Part shown: positions 8,168-17,549 of the stretch, one piece after another
Numbering within the stretch: the stretch's first letter is position 1
Layout: every line of letters starts with the position of its first letter
Source: Kolteria novifilia
GTDB lineage: Bacteria > Planctomycetota > Planctomycetia > Kolteriales > Kolteriaceae
Direction: 5' to 3'
Length of the DNA: 64,000 nucleotides
Assembly: GCA_007748055.1 (NCBI GenBank)
Contig: CP036279.1
Span: forward strand, 4,960,001 to 5,024,000
Program-made: the position numbers and the translations under genes
Notes under the pieces: model-generated
Told to the model about the DNA's origin: nothing
Database searches by the model: none
The model's input: the letters and a program-made list of their open reading frames with translations, nothing else

Positions 8168-9127
8168 TTAGCTGTTTCCGATCAAAATCCCCGCGAGAAA
8201 GACCAAGACGCCGCCGACGACGACCTCGAACATGGCGCTGAGGAAGGGGGTGTCCATGTAGCGGTTGCGGATGCCGGCGATCGCGAGCAATTCCACTGCC
8301 ACCACCACCGTCGCGACGATCGTCGCGATCCAGAAGTCGGGAATCAAGTACGGCAAGGTATGCCCAACGCCGCCCAGGAAGGTCATCCCACCACAAACGA
8401 GCCCTCGAATCAGCGGCCGACCTCGTCCGGAGAGGCTGCCGTCATCGGAGATCGCCTCGGCGAATCCCATGCTGATGCCCGCTCCAACCGCCGCCGCCAT
8501 CCCGACCAGAAAGGTCTGCCACGAATCCCGCGTCGCGAACGCCGCCGCGAAGACCGGCGCCAGGGACGACACCGAGCCGTCCATCAATCCCGCCAAGCCC
8601 GGCTGAACCACCTGAAGGACGAACAACTGCCGCGAGGCCCGGGCTTCATCCTCTCGTTCGTCGACCGGCTGCTGATCGGGGGTCATCTCGGCGGCGCGGT
8701 TCTCGTGCTTGCGCTCCTCGTCGGCCAAGTCCCCCAAGAGCTGGCGGATCTCCGGATCGGTCGCTCTCGCGGCGGCCTGCTGGTAGAATCGCTGCGACTC
8801 GGCCTCCATCAGCTCCATCTGGTTGCGGACCTTTGCCACATCCATGGCACCGGCGAGCGGCAACGATCCGCGTTGCAGAAAACCTTTGACATCCTGCCGC
8901 CGCAACAGCGGTATCTCTTCGCCGTACTTCGCTTGAAAGAGCCCGACGAGTCGATGCCGATGACCGTTCTCATCGGACCGGATCTCGTCGATGTCGGCCG
9001 CCGCCTTGGGAAAGTTCGGCCGCAGGACCCGCGCGTACTCCTGCAAGAGCCGAGCATCCTCCTCTTCCAACGAGATGGCCAGCGCGAGGATCTCCTCGGC
9101 GCTCAAGTCACCAAAACGGCGACGCAT
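8168..9127 (-). CDS. mbfA: Membrane-bound ferritin (erythrin-VIT1 fusion, MbfA type)
   Basis: 319 residues. The N-terminal ferritin-like diiron domain (about 1-150) has repeated Glu/His iron ligands: SLEEEDARLLQEYA, EIRSDENGHR, MELMEAESQRFY, LADEERKHE. The C-terminal half (about 170-319) is a VIT1/CCC1-type membrane domain with about five helices, beginning PGLAGLMDGSVSSLAPVFAAAF. In rhizobia this fusion exports iron from the cytoplasm and protects against iron and peroxide stress. Family role is established; its role here is inferred. It lies 14 bases before the sulfatase stop on the same strand. Confidence 0.9.
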   Translation of the reverse strand: MRRRFGDLSAEEILALAISLEEEDARLLQEYARVLRPNFPKAAADIDEIRSDENGHRHRLVGLFQAKYGEEIPLLRRQDVKGFLQRGSLPLAGAMDVAKVRNQMELMEAESQRFYQQAAARATDPEIRQLLGDLADEERKHENRAAEMTPDQQPVDEREDEARASRQLFVLQVVQPGLAGLMDGSVSSLAPVFAAAFATRDSWQTFLVGMAAAVGAGISMGFAEAISDDGSLSGRGRPLIRGLVCGGMTFLGGVGHTLPYLIPDFWIATIVATVVVAVELLAIAGIRNRYMDTPFLSAMFEVVVGGVLVFLAGILIGNS

Positions 9128-9141
9128 GACGTTTCCTTCGC

Positions 9142-10524
9142 TCAGGGACGCGCGGCGGTCACCGTCGGAGGAGAGACCTCGTCAATCCACGTGTCGTGCA
9201 ACCCATGCAGCCGAGCCACGATCTCCGGATGCTCGGCGGCGACGTTGGTCATCTCCGAGACATCGTCGGCGAGGTTGACCAGAAAGAGCTGATCCTTCTT
9301 GGTCAACGGCCCTTTGTTGCTCGTGTCGCGGGGGTTGCCGATCAGTTTCCAATCTCCCTCCCGTACCGCCCACTGCGGCTTCTTACGACCTCCGGTCTGC
9401 CAATGGTAGACCTTGTGCGGCGAATGGGCCTTGGCACTCTTAATCACCGGAACCAGCGACTGGCTGTCGAGCTTTCGCTCGGGCAACGCCACTCCGGTCA
9501 GTTCCGCGAGTGTCGCCATCCAGTCAGTGCCGGTGCCAAGCTGATCGCGGACCTCTCCCTCGGGCAACGTCCCCGTCCAAGAGATCATCGCCGGAACCCG
9601 AATCCCCCCTTCGAATAGACAGAACTTCGCCCCGCGGTAGGGCCCCGCGCTTCCCCCGCCGCCAAAGGTTCGTTCCTCCGTCGAATGCCCATGGTCCGAC
9701 TGGAAGACGACGATCGTGTCCTCCCGCAGGCCTAATTCGTCGAGCTTTGCCAGCACTTGGCCGATCATCTCGTCGGTCGTCGAGACGAAGGCCGCGTAGT
9801 CGCGCCGCGGCATCTCCAAGTCGGTGTAGCGATCGCGCCACTTCTTCGTCGGCTGCAACGGGTAGTGCGGCATGTTGATCGCCCAGTAGAGAAAGAAGGG
9901 CCGATCCCGGTTCTTCTCAAGAAAGGCATCCACTTCCTCGACCATCAAGTCGCCGAAGAACTCGCCGTCGGCAAAGACCTCCTTTCCGTCACGAAAGAGA
10001 TCGTGCTCGTTCGGCCCACGCCAATAGAAGAAGTGCGAGTAGTTGTCGATACAGCCCCCGAGATGGCCGAAGGCGGAGTCGAAACCTTGGGCATTCGGCT
10101 GCAACTCCTCGGGGTGCCCGAGGTGCCACTTGCCCACCAGCCCGGTCGCGTAGCCCGCCTTCTTGAACATCTCCGCGAGGGTCACTTGCTCGCCCGGCAG
10201 CCCACCGTGATCCCGGCCGGCGTTGTGCGGCAGCCCCGCCCGTTGCGGACAGCGGCCCGTCAGGAGGGCCGCCCGCGAGGGAGAGCAGACCGGCGCCGCC
10301 GCGTAGAACTGCGTGAACCGCACGCCCTTCTCGGCGAGCCCATCCATGTTCGGCGTGATCAGGTCTTTCGCCCCGTAGCAGTTGACATCGACCGACCCCT
10401 GATCGTCGGTGAAGATGAGCAAGACGTTCGGTTTTCGCTCCGGCTTGCCGCCATCGGCCGCGAGCCCCAGAAACGATCCCAAGACAAGTGCGATCATCGG
10501 TAAAGACATCGTCAGTAGTTCCAT
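9142..10524 (-). CDS. Secreted sulfatase (alkaline phosphatase superfamily)
   Basis: 460 residues. The formylglycine motif is CSPSRAALLTGR, with the modified Cys at 80. Metal ligands appear as IFTDDQG and, later, VFQSDHGHSTEE. An N-terminal signal (MSLPMIALVLGSFLGLAA) indicates export. The start is at 10524 or 10509; neither has a convincing ribosome site. Such enzymes desulfate algal or mucin-type polysaccharides, and planctomycetes carry many of them. A maturase (formylglycine-generating enzyme) is not in this window. The substrate is unknown. Confidence 0.92.
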   Translation of the reverse strand: MELLTMSLPMIALVLGSFLGLAADGGKPERKPNVLLIFTDDQGSVDVNCYGAKDLITPNMDGLAEKGVRFTQFYAAAPVCSPSRAALLTGRCPQRAGLPHNAGRDHGGLPGEQVTLAEMFKKAGYATGLVGKWHLGHPEELQPNAQGFDSAFGHLGGCIDNYSHFFYWRGPNEHDLFRDGKEVFADGEFFGDLMVEEVDAFLEKNRDRPFFLYWAINMPHYPLQPTKKWRDRYTDLEMPRRDYAAFVSTTDEMIGQVLAKLDELGLREDTIVVFQSDHGHSTEERTFGGGGSAGPYRGAKFCLFEGGIRVPAMISWTGTLPEGEVRDQLGTGTDWMATLAELTGVALPERKLDSQSLVPVIKSAKAHSPHKVYHWQTGGRKKPQWAVREGDWKLIGNPRDTSNKGPLTKKDQLFLVNLADDVSEMTNVAAEHPEIVARLHGLHDTWIDEVSPPTVTAARP

Positions 10525-10639
10525 CGGCAGGAGAAACAGATAGGCACCCCATCGCGTGATCCCAGAGGGACCATTGTGTCCGAACCAAGTGCGTGGGTCA
10601 AAGAGATGGTACGTCGGTAGGAGTTCTTCGCTCCGGGCG

Positions 10640-12783
10640 TTGCGAGTTCCGAGTTACGGGCGTTTCGCGATCCGTGTTGCCGGCGTTGCACGTTCCCTCT
10701 TCTGGGTATCGCCCACTCCGTCTGCCGGGCGTTGCACGTTCCTTATCTAGTTATCTCGCCCACTCCGTCTTCCGGCTAGCCCAGGTTGCTTCGCTACCTG
10801 GGCGTGCGCAGCACGCAGGAGGTCTCGGGAGAACCGCCGTCTTGCCAAGCGTTCCCGACGGCCCCAAGAGGCATTGCGGGAGTCGTCCAAGTCAAGGGGC
10901 TCTTGTGGCTGCGCCACCCAGATTGACAAGCAATCTGGGCCACCCAAGAGTCGTCACTGGAGTTTCGCGATCCTTTTCTGGTTATCGCCCACTTCGTCTG
11001 CCGGCTAGCCCAGGTTGCTCCGCTACCTGGGCGTGCGCAGCACGCAGGAGGTCTCGGGAGAACGGCGGCCTTGCCAAGAGTTCCCGACGGCCCCAAGAGG
11101 CATTGCGGGAGTCGTCCAAGTCAAGGGGCTCTTGTGGCTGCGCCACCCAGATTGACAAGCAATCTGGGCCACCCAAGAGTCGTCACTGGAGTTTCGCGAT
11201 CCTTTTCTGGTTATCGCCCACTTCGTCTGCCGGCTAGCCCAGGTTGCTCCGCTACCTGGGCGTGCGCAGCACGCAGGAGGTCTCGGGAGAATGGCGGTCT
11301 TGCCAAGCGTTCCCGACGGCCCCAAGAGGCATTCCGGGAGTCGTCCAAGTCAAGGGGCTCTTGTGGCTACGCCACCCAGATTGACAAGCAATCTGGGCCA
11401 CCCAAGAGTCGTCACTGGAGTTTCGCGATCCTTTTCTGGTTATCGCCCACTTCGTCTGCCGGCTAGCCCAGGTTGCTCCGCTACCTGGGCGTGCGCAGCA
11501 CGCAGGAGGTCTCGGGAGAACGGCGGCCTTGCCAAGCGTTCCCGACGGCCCCAAGAGGCATTGCGGGAGTCGTCCAAGTCAAGGGGCTCTTGTGGCTGCG
11601 CCACCCAGATTGACAAGCAATCTGGGCCACCCAAGAGTCGTCACTGGAGTTTCGCGATCCTTTTCTGGTTATCGCCCACTTCGTCTGCCGACTAGCCCAG
11701 GTTGCTCCGCTACCTGGGCGTGCGCAGCACGCAGGAGGTCTCGGGAGAACGGCGGTCTTGCCAAGCGTTCCCGACGGCCCCAAGAGGCATTGCGGGAGTC
11801 GTCCAAGTCAAGGGGCTCTTGTGGCTGCGCCACCCAGATTGACAAGCAATCTGGGCCACCCAAGAGTCGTCACTGGAGTTTCGCGATCCTTTTCTGGTTA
11901 TCGCCCACTTCGTCTGCCGACTAGCCCAGGTTGCTCCGCTACCTGGGCGTGCGCAGCACGCAGGAGGTCTCGGGAGAACCGCCGTCTTGCCAAGCGTTCC
12001 CGACGGCCCCAAGAGGCATTGCGGGAGTCGTCCAAGTCAAGGGGCTCTTGTGGCTGCGCCACCCAGATTGACAAGCAATCTGGGCCACCCAAGAGTCGTC
12101 ACTGGCGTTTCGCGATCCTTTTCTGGCTATCGCCCACTTCTTCTGCCGGCTAGCCCAGGTTGCTCCGCTACCTGGGCGTGCGCAGCACGCAGGAGGTCTC
12201 GGGAGAACGGCGGCCTTGCCAAGCGTTCCCGACGGCCCCAAGAGGCATTGCGGGAGTCCTCAAAGCAAGGGTCCCTTCTGGCTGCGCCACCCAGATTGAC
12301 AAGCAATCTAGACCACCCAAGAGTCGTCACTGGAGTTTCGCGATCCTTTTCTGGTTATCGCCCACTTCGTCTGCCGGCTAGCCCAGGTTGCTCCGCTACC
12401 TGGGCGTGCGCAGCACGCAGGAGGTCTCGGGAGAACCGCGGCCTTGCCAAGCGTTCCCGACGGCCCCAAGAGGCATTGCGGGAGTCGTCCAAGTCAAGGG
12501 GCTCTTGTGGCTGCGCCACCCAGATTGACAAGCAATCTGGGCCACCCAAGAGTCGTCACTGGAGTTTCGCGATCCTTTTCTGGTTATCGCCCACTTCGTC
12601 TGCCGGCTAGCCCAGGTTGCTCCGCTACCTGGGCGTGCGCAGCACGCAGGAAGTCTCGGGAGAACCGCGGCCTTGCCAAGCGTTCCCGACGGCCCCAAGA
12701 GGCATTGCGGGAGTCGTCCAAGTCAAGGGGCTCTTGTGGCTGCGCCACCCAGATTGACAAGCAATCTGGGCCACCCAAGAGTC
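10640..12783. repeat. Tandem array 2, 229-bp units, nine copies
   Basis: The anchor TAGCCCAGGTTGC recurs at 10777, 11006, 11235, 11464, 11693, 11922, 12151, 12379 and 12608. Spacing is 229 except once 228. The last copy ends at about 12783. Each unit contains CCCAGGT-N9-ACCTGGG immediately followed by CGTGC-GCA-GCACG, and then CCCAGATTG-N5-CAATCTGGG. Copies are nearly identical, apart from the unit at 12151, which differs near 12256-12310. Upstream, 10640-10776 holds shorter degenerate repeats of about 46 bases. Protein-like ORFs on both strands repeat with the same period and were not called. Confidence 0.97.
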
Positions 12784-13235
12784 AAACCCGCTTCGGGGTT
12801 TGGAATGGGCATGTCGTCGTCACCCCGATGGACGAGCAACTTGGGCCAACCCAGGGAAAGTGTCGCCCTCTTCCCCCTCTGTGTTCCTCCGCGACCTCTG
12901 TGGTTCCAATGCCTTCTTCTTCCCTCCTCCGTGGTTCATCCGCCTTCTCCCGAGTCTGTCCGGCATGCGGATCTCTCTTCGAACGTCGCCAGCGGGCGAT
13001 GCTCGAACGACTCCCCGACGGGTCGATCATCCCCTTCATGCGAATCTCACGATGGGGACGTTGGGAAGCGGACGGCGCGACGGGGTCGACGGATCCTCAC
13101 GCGTCGACGTAGGTGGCGTTCGAAAAATCGGCTTCCCCTTCCCCGACCATTTGCGTGAAATGAAGTGCATGCCGGGCTGGCGCGGTCGCCGAGTGGCCGG
13201 TAGTTCGGACTCTCCCCTCGGAGGTGACACGCACG
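12784..13235. other. Intergenic stretch after array 2
   Basis: About 450 bases without a supported gene. The first 130 bases repeat array-1 material: CAAACCC-N6-GGGTTTG (about 12785-12804), GATGGACGAGCAACTTGGG and a CCTCTGTGTTCCTCC/CCTCTGTGGTTCC phrase (about 12875-12910). The remaining part, up to the protease ribosome site at 13220, shows no repeat or gene that I can support. Confidence 0.6.
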
Positions 13236-14039
13236 ATGCCGTCGCTTCTTCTCTTCGCGAGCCTTCTCCTTCCCACGTCCGATGACCAGGGCGAGTTCTC
13301 GCCGCGGGTGCGGGTCGTTCGGGCGACCTATCGACTGGAGCATCCCAAGACGAGCGGGACGGGGTTCCTCCTCCAACGCGCGACCCCACCAGGGTCGAAG
13401 GAGCCGTCGCTGCTGTTGGTGACCGCCGCCCATGCGTTCGAGAAGATGAATACCGATCGGGCGACACTCGTCCTTCGCACGCGGAACGAGGAAGGAGGCT
13501 GGGACGCGGCGCCGACGGAGATCCCGATCCGCCAGGGGATGAAGAAGCGATGGCGAAGGCATCCGAAGGTCGACGTCGCGGCTTTGCCGCTGTCGCTGCC
13601 GGAGGAGGTCGCGGTCGAGTCGCTTCCCGTGTCGATGTTGGCGACGGAGTCGGATTGGGAGGAAAGCCAGCTCGAACCGGGCAGTCTGGTCTGGAGCATC
13701 GGCTTCCCACACGCCTCGCTCTTTAAGCCGAGCAAGGCGGCCTTTCCGTTGACGCGACTGGGGTGCATCGCCAGCTACCCGCTGCACCCTCCCGAGGACC
13801 ACCGGACCTTCCTCGTCGACTACAACAGTTTCGAAGGCGACAGCGGCGGGCCGATCACCGCGGAACTCGTCTCGGGCGGCATCTCGCAACTAAAGATAAT
13901 CGGCCTAGTGCACGGCCAGCATTTCATTGACGAAAAGTACAAGCTCGTCTACGCCGAGGGCAAGCTTCGCAAGCGTCTCGGTCTCGCCACGGTCACGCAC
14001 TCCAAGGCGATCCTGGAAACGATCGCGATGCCGAAGTGA
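13236..14039 (+). CDS. Secreted trypsin-like serine protease
   Basis: 267 residues from the ATG at 13236, which has GGAGGT ten bases upstream; an alternative GTG at 13224 overlaps that site. The N-terminus MPSLLLFASLLLPTS is a signal peptide. The S1-family triad is readable: His66 in LVTAAHAFEK, Asp113 in KVDVAALPLS and Ser203 in EGDSGGPITAEL. No PDZ domain follows, unlike DegP. It probably acts in the periplasm or outside the cell. Alone, between repeat array 2 and the convergent hydrolase gene. Confidence 0.88.
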   Translation: MPSLLLFASLLLPTSDDQGEFSPRVRVVRATYRLEHPKTSGTGFLLQRATPPGSKEPSLLLVTAAHAFEKMNTDRATLVLRTRNEEGGWDAAPTEIPIRQGMKKRWRRHPKVDVAALPLSLPEEVAVESLPVSMLATESDWEESQLEPGSLVWSIGFPHASLFKPSKAAFPLTRLGCIASYPLHPPEDHRTFLVDYNSFEGDSGGPITAELVSGGISQLKIIGLVHGQHFIDEKYKLVYAEGKLRKRLGLATVTHSKAILETIAMPK

Positions 14040-14100
14040 GGAGGCCGTGACGGAAAGGAGCATGGCGATTTGGTCGAAGGACAGCCCACACTTCCAAGAC

Positions 14101-14119
14101 CCTCTCCCACGGGGAGAGG
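14101..14119. terminator. Inverted repeat between convergent genes
   Basis: CCTCTCC-N5-GGAGAGG lies between the protease and hydrolase stops. The stem is strong but no T-tract follows, so the terminator role is uncertain. Confidence 0.4.
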
Positions 14120-14223
14120 ACATTCAGCGCCTGACCCTTGGGGTTGGAAGTCTCACGAATCACCGGGGTGAGTCGATGGCGCGCAACAAGCCCACCCGAT
14201 CTACTGCCAGATGGATTGGACCA

Positions 14224-15339
14224 CTACGTCGTGTTCGACGGATCAAGGTAAACCTCGAGCCATTGGGTGAGACGCCGGACGGCCTCGGGAGGAAGGGCGT
14301 GACCTTGGCGGTGATTGTAGAGCCCGATGCGCGCGGGTTTGCCGTAGAGGGCGTAGACCGGCAGGGCCGCCTCGACGTAAGGCCAAGACCGATCGCCATC
14401 GGCGGCGCCGCGGCCCTTCTCGCCACCCACGATCAGCAACGCTCGCGGTGCGACGAGGGCGAGCAGTTCGTGATGATCGCGGGGAAAGCCTGGCTGGTGG
14501 ATGGCGTCCCCGAGATACCACGGCGCGTCCCAGTTCGTCGCCCCGAGACCGACGCCCCCCTCGCTGGCGACCGCCGCCTTGATCCGATCGTCCAACGCGG
14601 CCAGGTAGAGCGTTTCCTTCGCCCCAAGCGAATGCCCGGTCGCGCCGAGCCGCCGGGAGTCGACATCGTCGAGACTCGCGAGAACATCAACCCCGCGCTG
14701 GGCATCGTAGAGCATCTTGTGCATGCCGAGGGTCTTCGGGTGCCGCTGGTGAAATCGCTTGACCGCGCGGGGGAGGTCGGTCCCCCCTTCCCACAGAAAG
14801 CAGCGGGGAGAGAAGGTCACCATGCCCCGGCGAGCGAGCAGGAGGCCAAGATGCTTCTCCGGCGGTCCCGCGAGGCCGGCGGGTTGCTTGATGGTGTCGG
14901 CGGTCGTCGAGTGCAGGACAACGACCCCCGGATGCGGGCCCCTGCCGCCAGGACGAATTAGGTAGCCCTCGACCCGTTGGCCCGGTTCCCCGGTGTAGCG
15001 GACGAGTTGCCGGGTGCAGCCGGGCAAGGTCTCCTCGGAGAGGATCTCGAGATCGACCGGCGGGCGGTTCGTCGGCATCGGCCCGAGGAATTCGAGCCAC
15101 GCCTTCTGGAGACGCTCTCTCTCGGGGAGCCACGCGGCTAGGGAGTCGATCGGCTTGCCGTCGGAGGTCTTGAGAAGTGGCCGCAATGACGGTTGGCCGC
15201 TTCTGTTGCCCTGGAAACGGGTGACTTCGCGGAGCCAGTCGACTTCCTCCGAGACGGCGTTTGCCACGACGAGCGACGCTCCTCCGAGGGTCGCCATCCG
15301 CAACCAGCGACGTCGGCTCCGTCTGGCGAGATCGGTCAT
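14224..15339 (-). CDS. Alpha/beta hydrolase with Tat-like signal (acetyl-xylan esterase/dienelactone hydrolase-like)
   Basis: 371 residues from the ATG at 15339, preceded by AAGGAG with a 6-base spacer. The N-terminus RRSRRRWLRMATLGGASLVV looks like a twin-arginine signal. The nucleophile is Ser237 in GATGHSLGAKE, His347 in YNHRQGHALP completes the triad, and an acid is likely in AADGD near 316. The oxyanion region is VVVLHSTTADT. This fits secreted esterases that act on carbohydrate esters. Substrate unknown. Convergent with the protease gene. Confidence 0.83.
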   Translation of the reverse strand: MTDLARRSRRRWLRMATLGGASLVVANAVSEEVDWLREVTRFQGNRSGQPSLRPLLKTSDGKPIDSLAAWLPERERLQKAWLEFLGPMPTNRPPVDLEILSEETLPGCTRQLVRYTGEPGQRVEGYLIRPGGRGPHPGVVVLHSTTADTIKQPAGLAGPPEKHLGLLLARRGMVTFSPRCFLWEGGTDLPRAVKRFHQRHPKTLGMHKMLYDAQRGVDVLASLDDVDSRRLGATGHSLGAKETLYLAALDDRIKAAVASEGGVGLGATNWDAPWYLGDAIHQPGFPRDHHELLALVAPRALLIVGGEKGRGAADGDRSWPYVEAALPVYALYGKPARIGLYNHRQGHALPPEAVRRLTQWLEVYLDPSNTT

Positions 15340-15492
15340 GGTGGCTCCTTGGGACCGGGAGGAGGGTGGCGCGGCAAGCACGGACGCAGGCCGCGATACG
15401 GAGGTCGTTCCGACGCGCATCCTACCCGACCCTCCCCGAGATGTCACGAGCCATCGCCGATCGATTCACGCCAGCGACCGGAGACGGGAAGC

Positions 15493-16719
15493 TCAGATCT
15501 CCTCGTCGACGAAGGTGATGTGGCGGTAGTGATGTTCCCCCTCGAAGTTGCCGCCCAGGACACCGATCACCAAGCCGACCGACGCGATGAAGGCGGAGAG
15601 CCGGAAATAGTGCCTCAGCGTGATCGTTCCCTCGGGGGACTCGGTCCAATCGTGGACGATCGTTCCTTGGAAGAAGGTCATTTCGAGCAACAACGAGAGG
15701 CCCGCGAGGAGCAGGAAGGTTGTCAGCATGCCGGTCAGGACGATCGCGAACGCGGCGACGTTCGTCACCACGATCTGCTCCCGTCTCCTCCCGTGCGGAT
15801 TGGGCACGTAGAGACGACGACGCAGAAAAGTGTAGAAGGTGGTCCCCAGGACGATCGACGTCGTGATGACTCCCAACGCGACGGGGTGTTGCCCCATCCC
15901 CAGATCCCAGACTTCGGCGGTCAGCAGGAGAATCATCAGGGTCGAGAACGCCGCGGCGGTCTGGCGACTATAGCGGAAGGGGAACTCCCACGGTTTGGCC
16001 TCCCAGATCGCGGAACGGATTTCGCGATGATTGAGCAGCGCCGCGTGGGCGTAGAAGACCGCGGTCTGTCGTTGCCGTCCTTGCAGCGATTCCTCTAAAC
16101 GGCGATCGGCGACCGTCTGAAAGCGCGTCCGCAAGCACTCGAGCTGCTGTTCCGAGTAGCGCTCCGCCCGATCGAGATCGAGCACGCTCGAGTAGTCGAG
16201 CATGACGTTGCGGCCTTGCTCGCGGTTGTCCAATCCCCCGAAGTGACCGAGGGAGTGAAAGAAGAGGGTTTGGAGGCGAGCGGCCATGCGATCGACGCGC
16301 ACCGACCGCTCCACTGTCTTGCGCCTGGCCTTTGGGTCGATCGACATTGTCGAGAGAATCGCCACGCCGTAGGCACGCGAGAGAGCTCCGAAGGCCTGCG
16401 GCTTATAACGGGTCACCAGCGCCGTGGAGGCGACGACGAAGACGAAATCCCAACGCTGTTGGTCCCGCTCGGCGAGGCCATGATCGAGAAGTTCGATCGG
16501 CTCCTGGCGGGCCTCGACGGCAAAATCCTCGTGATAGACGACCGGCATGCTCCACGCGAACCCCGGTAGGACGCGTTGCAAGTAGGCGAGCACCTCCTCG
16601 CGAACGCGCGTGAGCGCTTCCTGGTCCTCCTTGTCGAGCTTGCCGACGACGACCCACCCGATCTCGATCGGAGGCCGTCTTGCCTCGGGTTCCGTGAGTC
16701 GCTCGTCGTTCTCTAGCAT
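15493..16719 (-). CDS. Membrane protein with decayed metzincin-like N-terminal domain
   Basis: 408 residues, family not recognised. Residues 1-230 are soluble. They contain FVFVVASTALVTRY, then GALSRAYGVAILSTMSID, then LFFHSLGHFGGLDN (residues 152-165), an arrangement like archaemetzincins (HExxHxxG). Here the catalytic Glu is Ser156 and the third metal His is Asn165. The C-terminal part has about four or five membrane helices (about 245-390), ending in GGNFEGEHHYRHITFVDEEI. It may be a binding or sensing descendant of a protease, not an active peptidase. That is inference; structure comparison would decide it. Confidence 0.6.
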   Translation of the reverse strand: MLENDERLTEPEARRPPIEIGWVVVGKLDKEDQEALTRVREEVLAYLQRVLPGFAWSMPVVYHEDFAVEARQEPIELLDHGLAERDQQRWDFVFVVASTALVTRYKPQAFGALSRAYGVAILSTMSIDPKARRKTVERSVRVDRMAARLQTLFFHSLGHFGGLDNREQGRNVMLDYSSVLDLDRAERYSEQQLECLRTRFQTVADRRLEESLQGRQRQTAVFYAHAALLNHREIRSAIWEAKPWEFPFRYSRQTAAAFSTLMILLLTAEVWDLGMGQHPVALGVITTSIVLGTTFYTFLRRRLYVPNPHGRRREQIVVTNVAAFAIVLTGMLTTFLLLAGLSLLLEMTFFQGTIVHDWTESPEGTITLRHYFRLSAFIASVGLVIGVLGGNFEGEHHYRHITFVDEEI

Positions 16720-16793
16720 ACTCGTTGATTACCTTCCGACGTTCGTGAACTCACCGGTCCTCCGGTGACGAGTTGATGGCCTCGAAGGGAGCT

Positions 16794-17258
16794 TCACGCG
16801 CGATCCCGGGCATGGGCCCTCACCAGAAACACGTACGTCCACGCGATCAGGATCAATTGCAGCGGAACGCGAATCAGCAAGTAGACCGGTCCCCACGCAT
16901 GGCCTCCCATCGGAATTCGGCTGATGGCGGCGTGAACGTTGATCGGCAAGAGCAGCACCAGAAGCACCGCGATGCCGAGCCCCACTTCCCGTCGCGGCCC
17001 TGGAACCAGGACGAGCACGGCCAACGCGAGCTCCAACACGCCCGAGACGAGGACGATCTCATGCCGCCAGGGAATCGCCTCGGGCATCATCCGGGCCATC
17101 GGCTCGGTCTTGACGAAGTGCCCGATCCCCGTGAACGCGAAAACCAGCGCGACGCCGACAACGCCTCCCCAACGTCGCCACTCGGGCCGACGTGTCGCCA
17201 CCATGGTCACGAACCATGGAAGCGTCAACAAGATGAGCATCAGGATTGGCGTCGACAC
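16794..17258 (-). CDS. DoxX-like integral membrane protein
   Basis: 154 residues with four predicted helices. The pattern FAFTGIGHFVKTEPMARMMPEAIPWRHEIVLVSGVLELALAVLVLVP matches DoxX-like proteins, including the GxxHF element. Members are often linked to redox or quinone functions, but the reaction is uncertain. It lies 74 bases downstream of the preceding minus-strand membrane protein gene, so they may be one unit. Confidence 0.8.
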   Translation of the reverse strand: MSTPILMLILLTLPWFVTMVATRRPEWRRWGGVVGVALVFAFTGIGHFVKTEPMARMMPEAIPWRHEIVLVSGVLELALAVLVLVPGPRREVGLGIAVLLVLLLPINVHAAISRIPMGGHAWGPVYLLIRVPLQLILIAWTYVFLVRAHARDRA

Positions 17259-17549
17259 CTCGACCTCCTTGTACGGACATGCCCCCGAACCTCATTGCCC
17301 AGGGGGAAGCGAACCAGCACCGCCGGTCGGACGGCGGCCGGACTGTCCATTTTATGCTTCCGCGCCAACGACGGCTTTTCGATCCGTCAGCGTCGAGGAG
17401 TGGCGGTGCTGCCCCGGGAGGCCCTTGACACCCCTTTCGACGACGCCGAGGATCAAGGCTGCGCTGCTCGTCCGCGTTGAACTCTCCGTGGCCAGTGGGC
17501 CGCTCGTCGGGGCTCGACGCCTGGAACCTATCTCGATCGGAGGTCGGCC

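Noticed and set aside
10640-12783. Possible CRISPR array
   Set aside because: Units are 229 bases and continuous, with no 25-40 base repeats separated by unique spacers and no cas genes.
10593-13158. Many medium-length ORFs on both strands between 10.6 and 13.2 kb
   Set aside because: They repeat with the 229-bp period and encode no recognisable domains; they are by-products of the tandem array.
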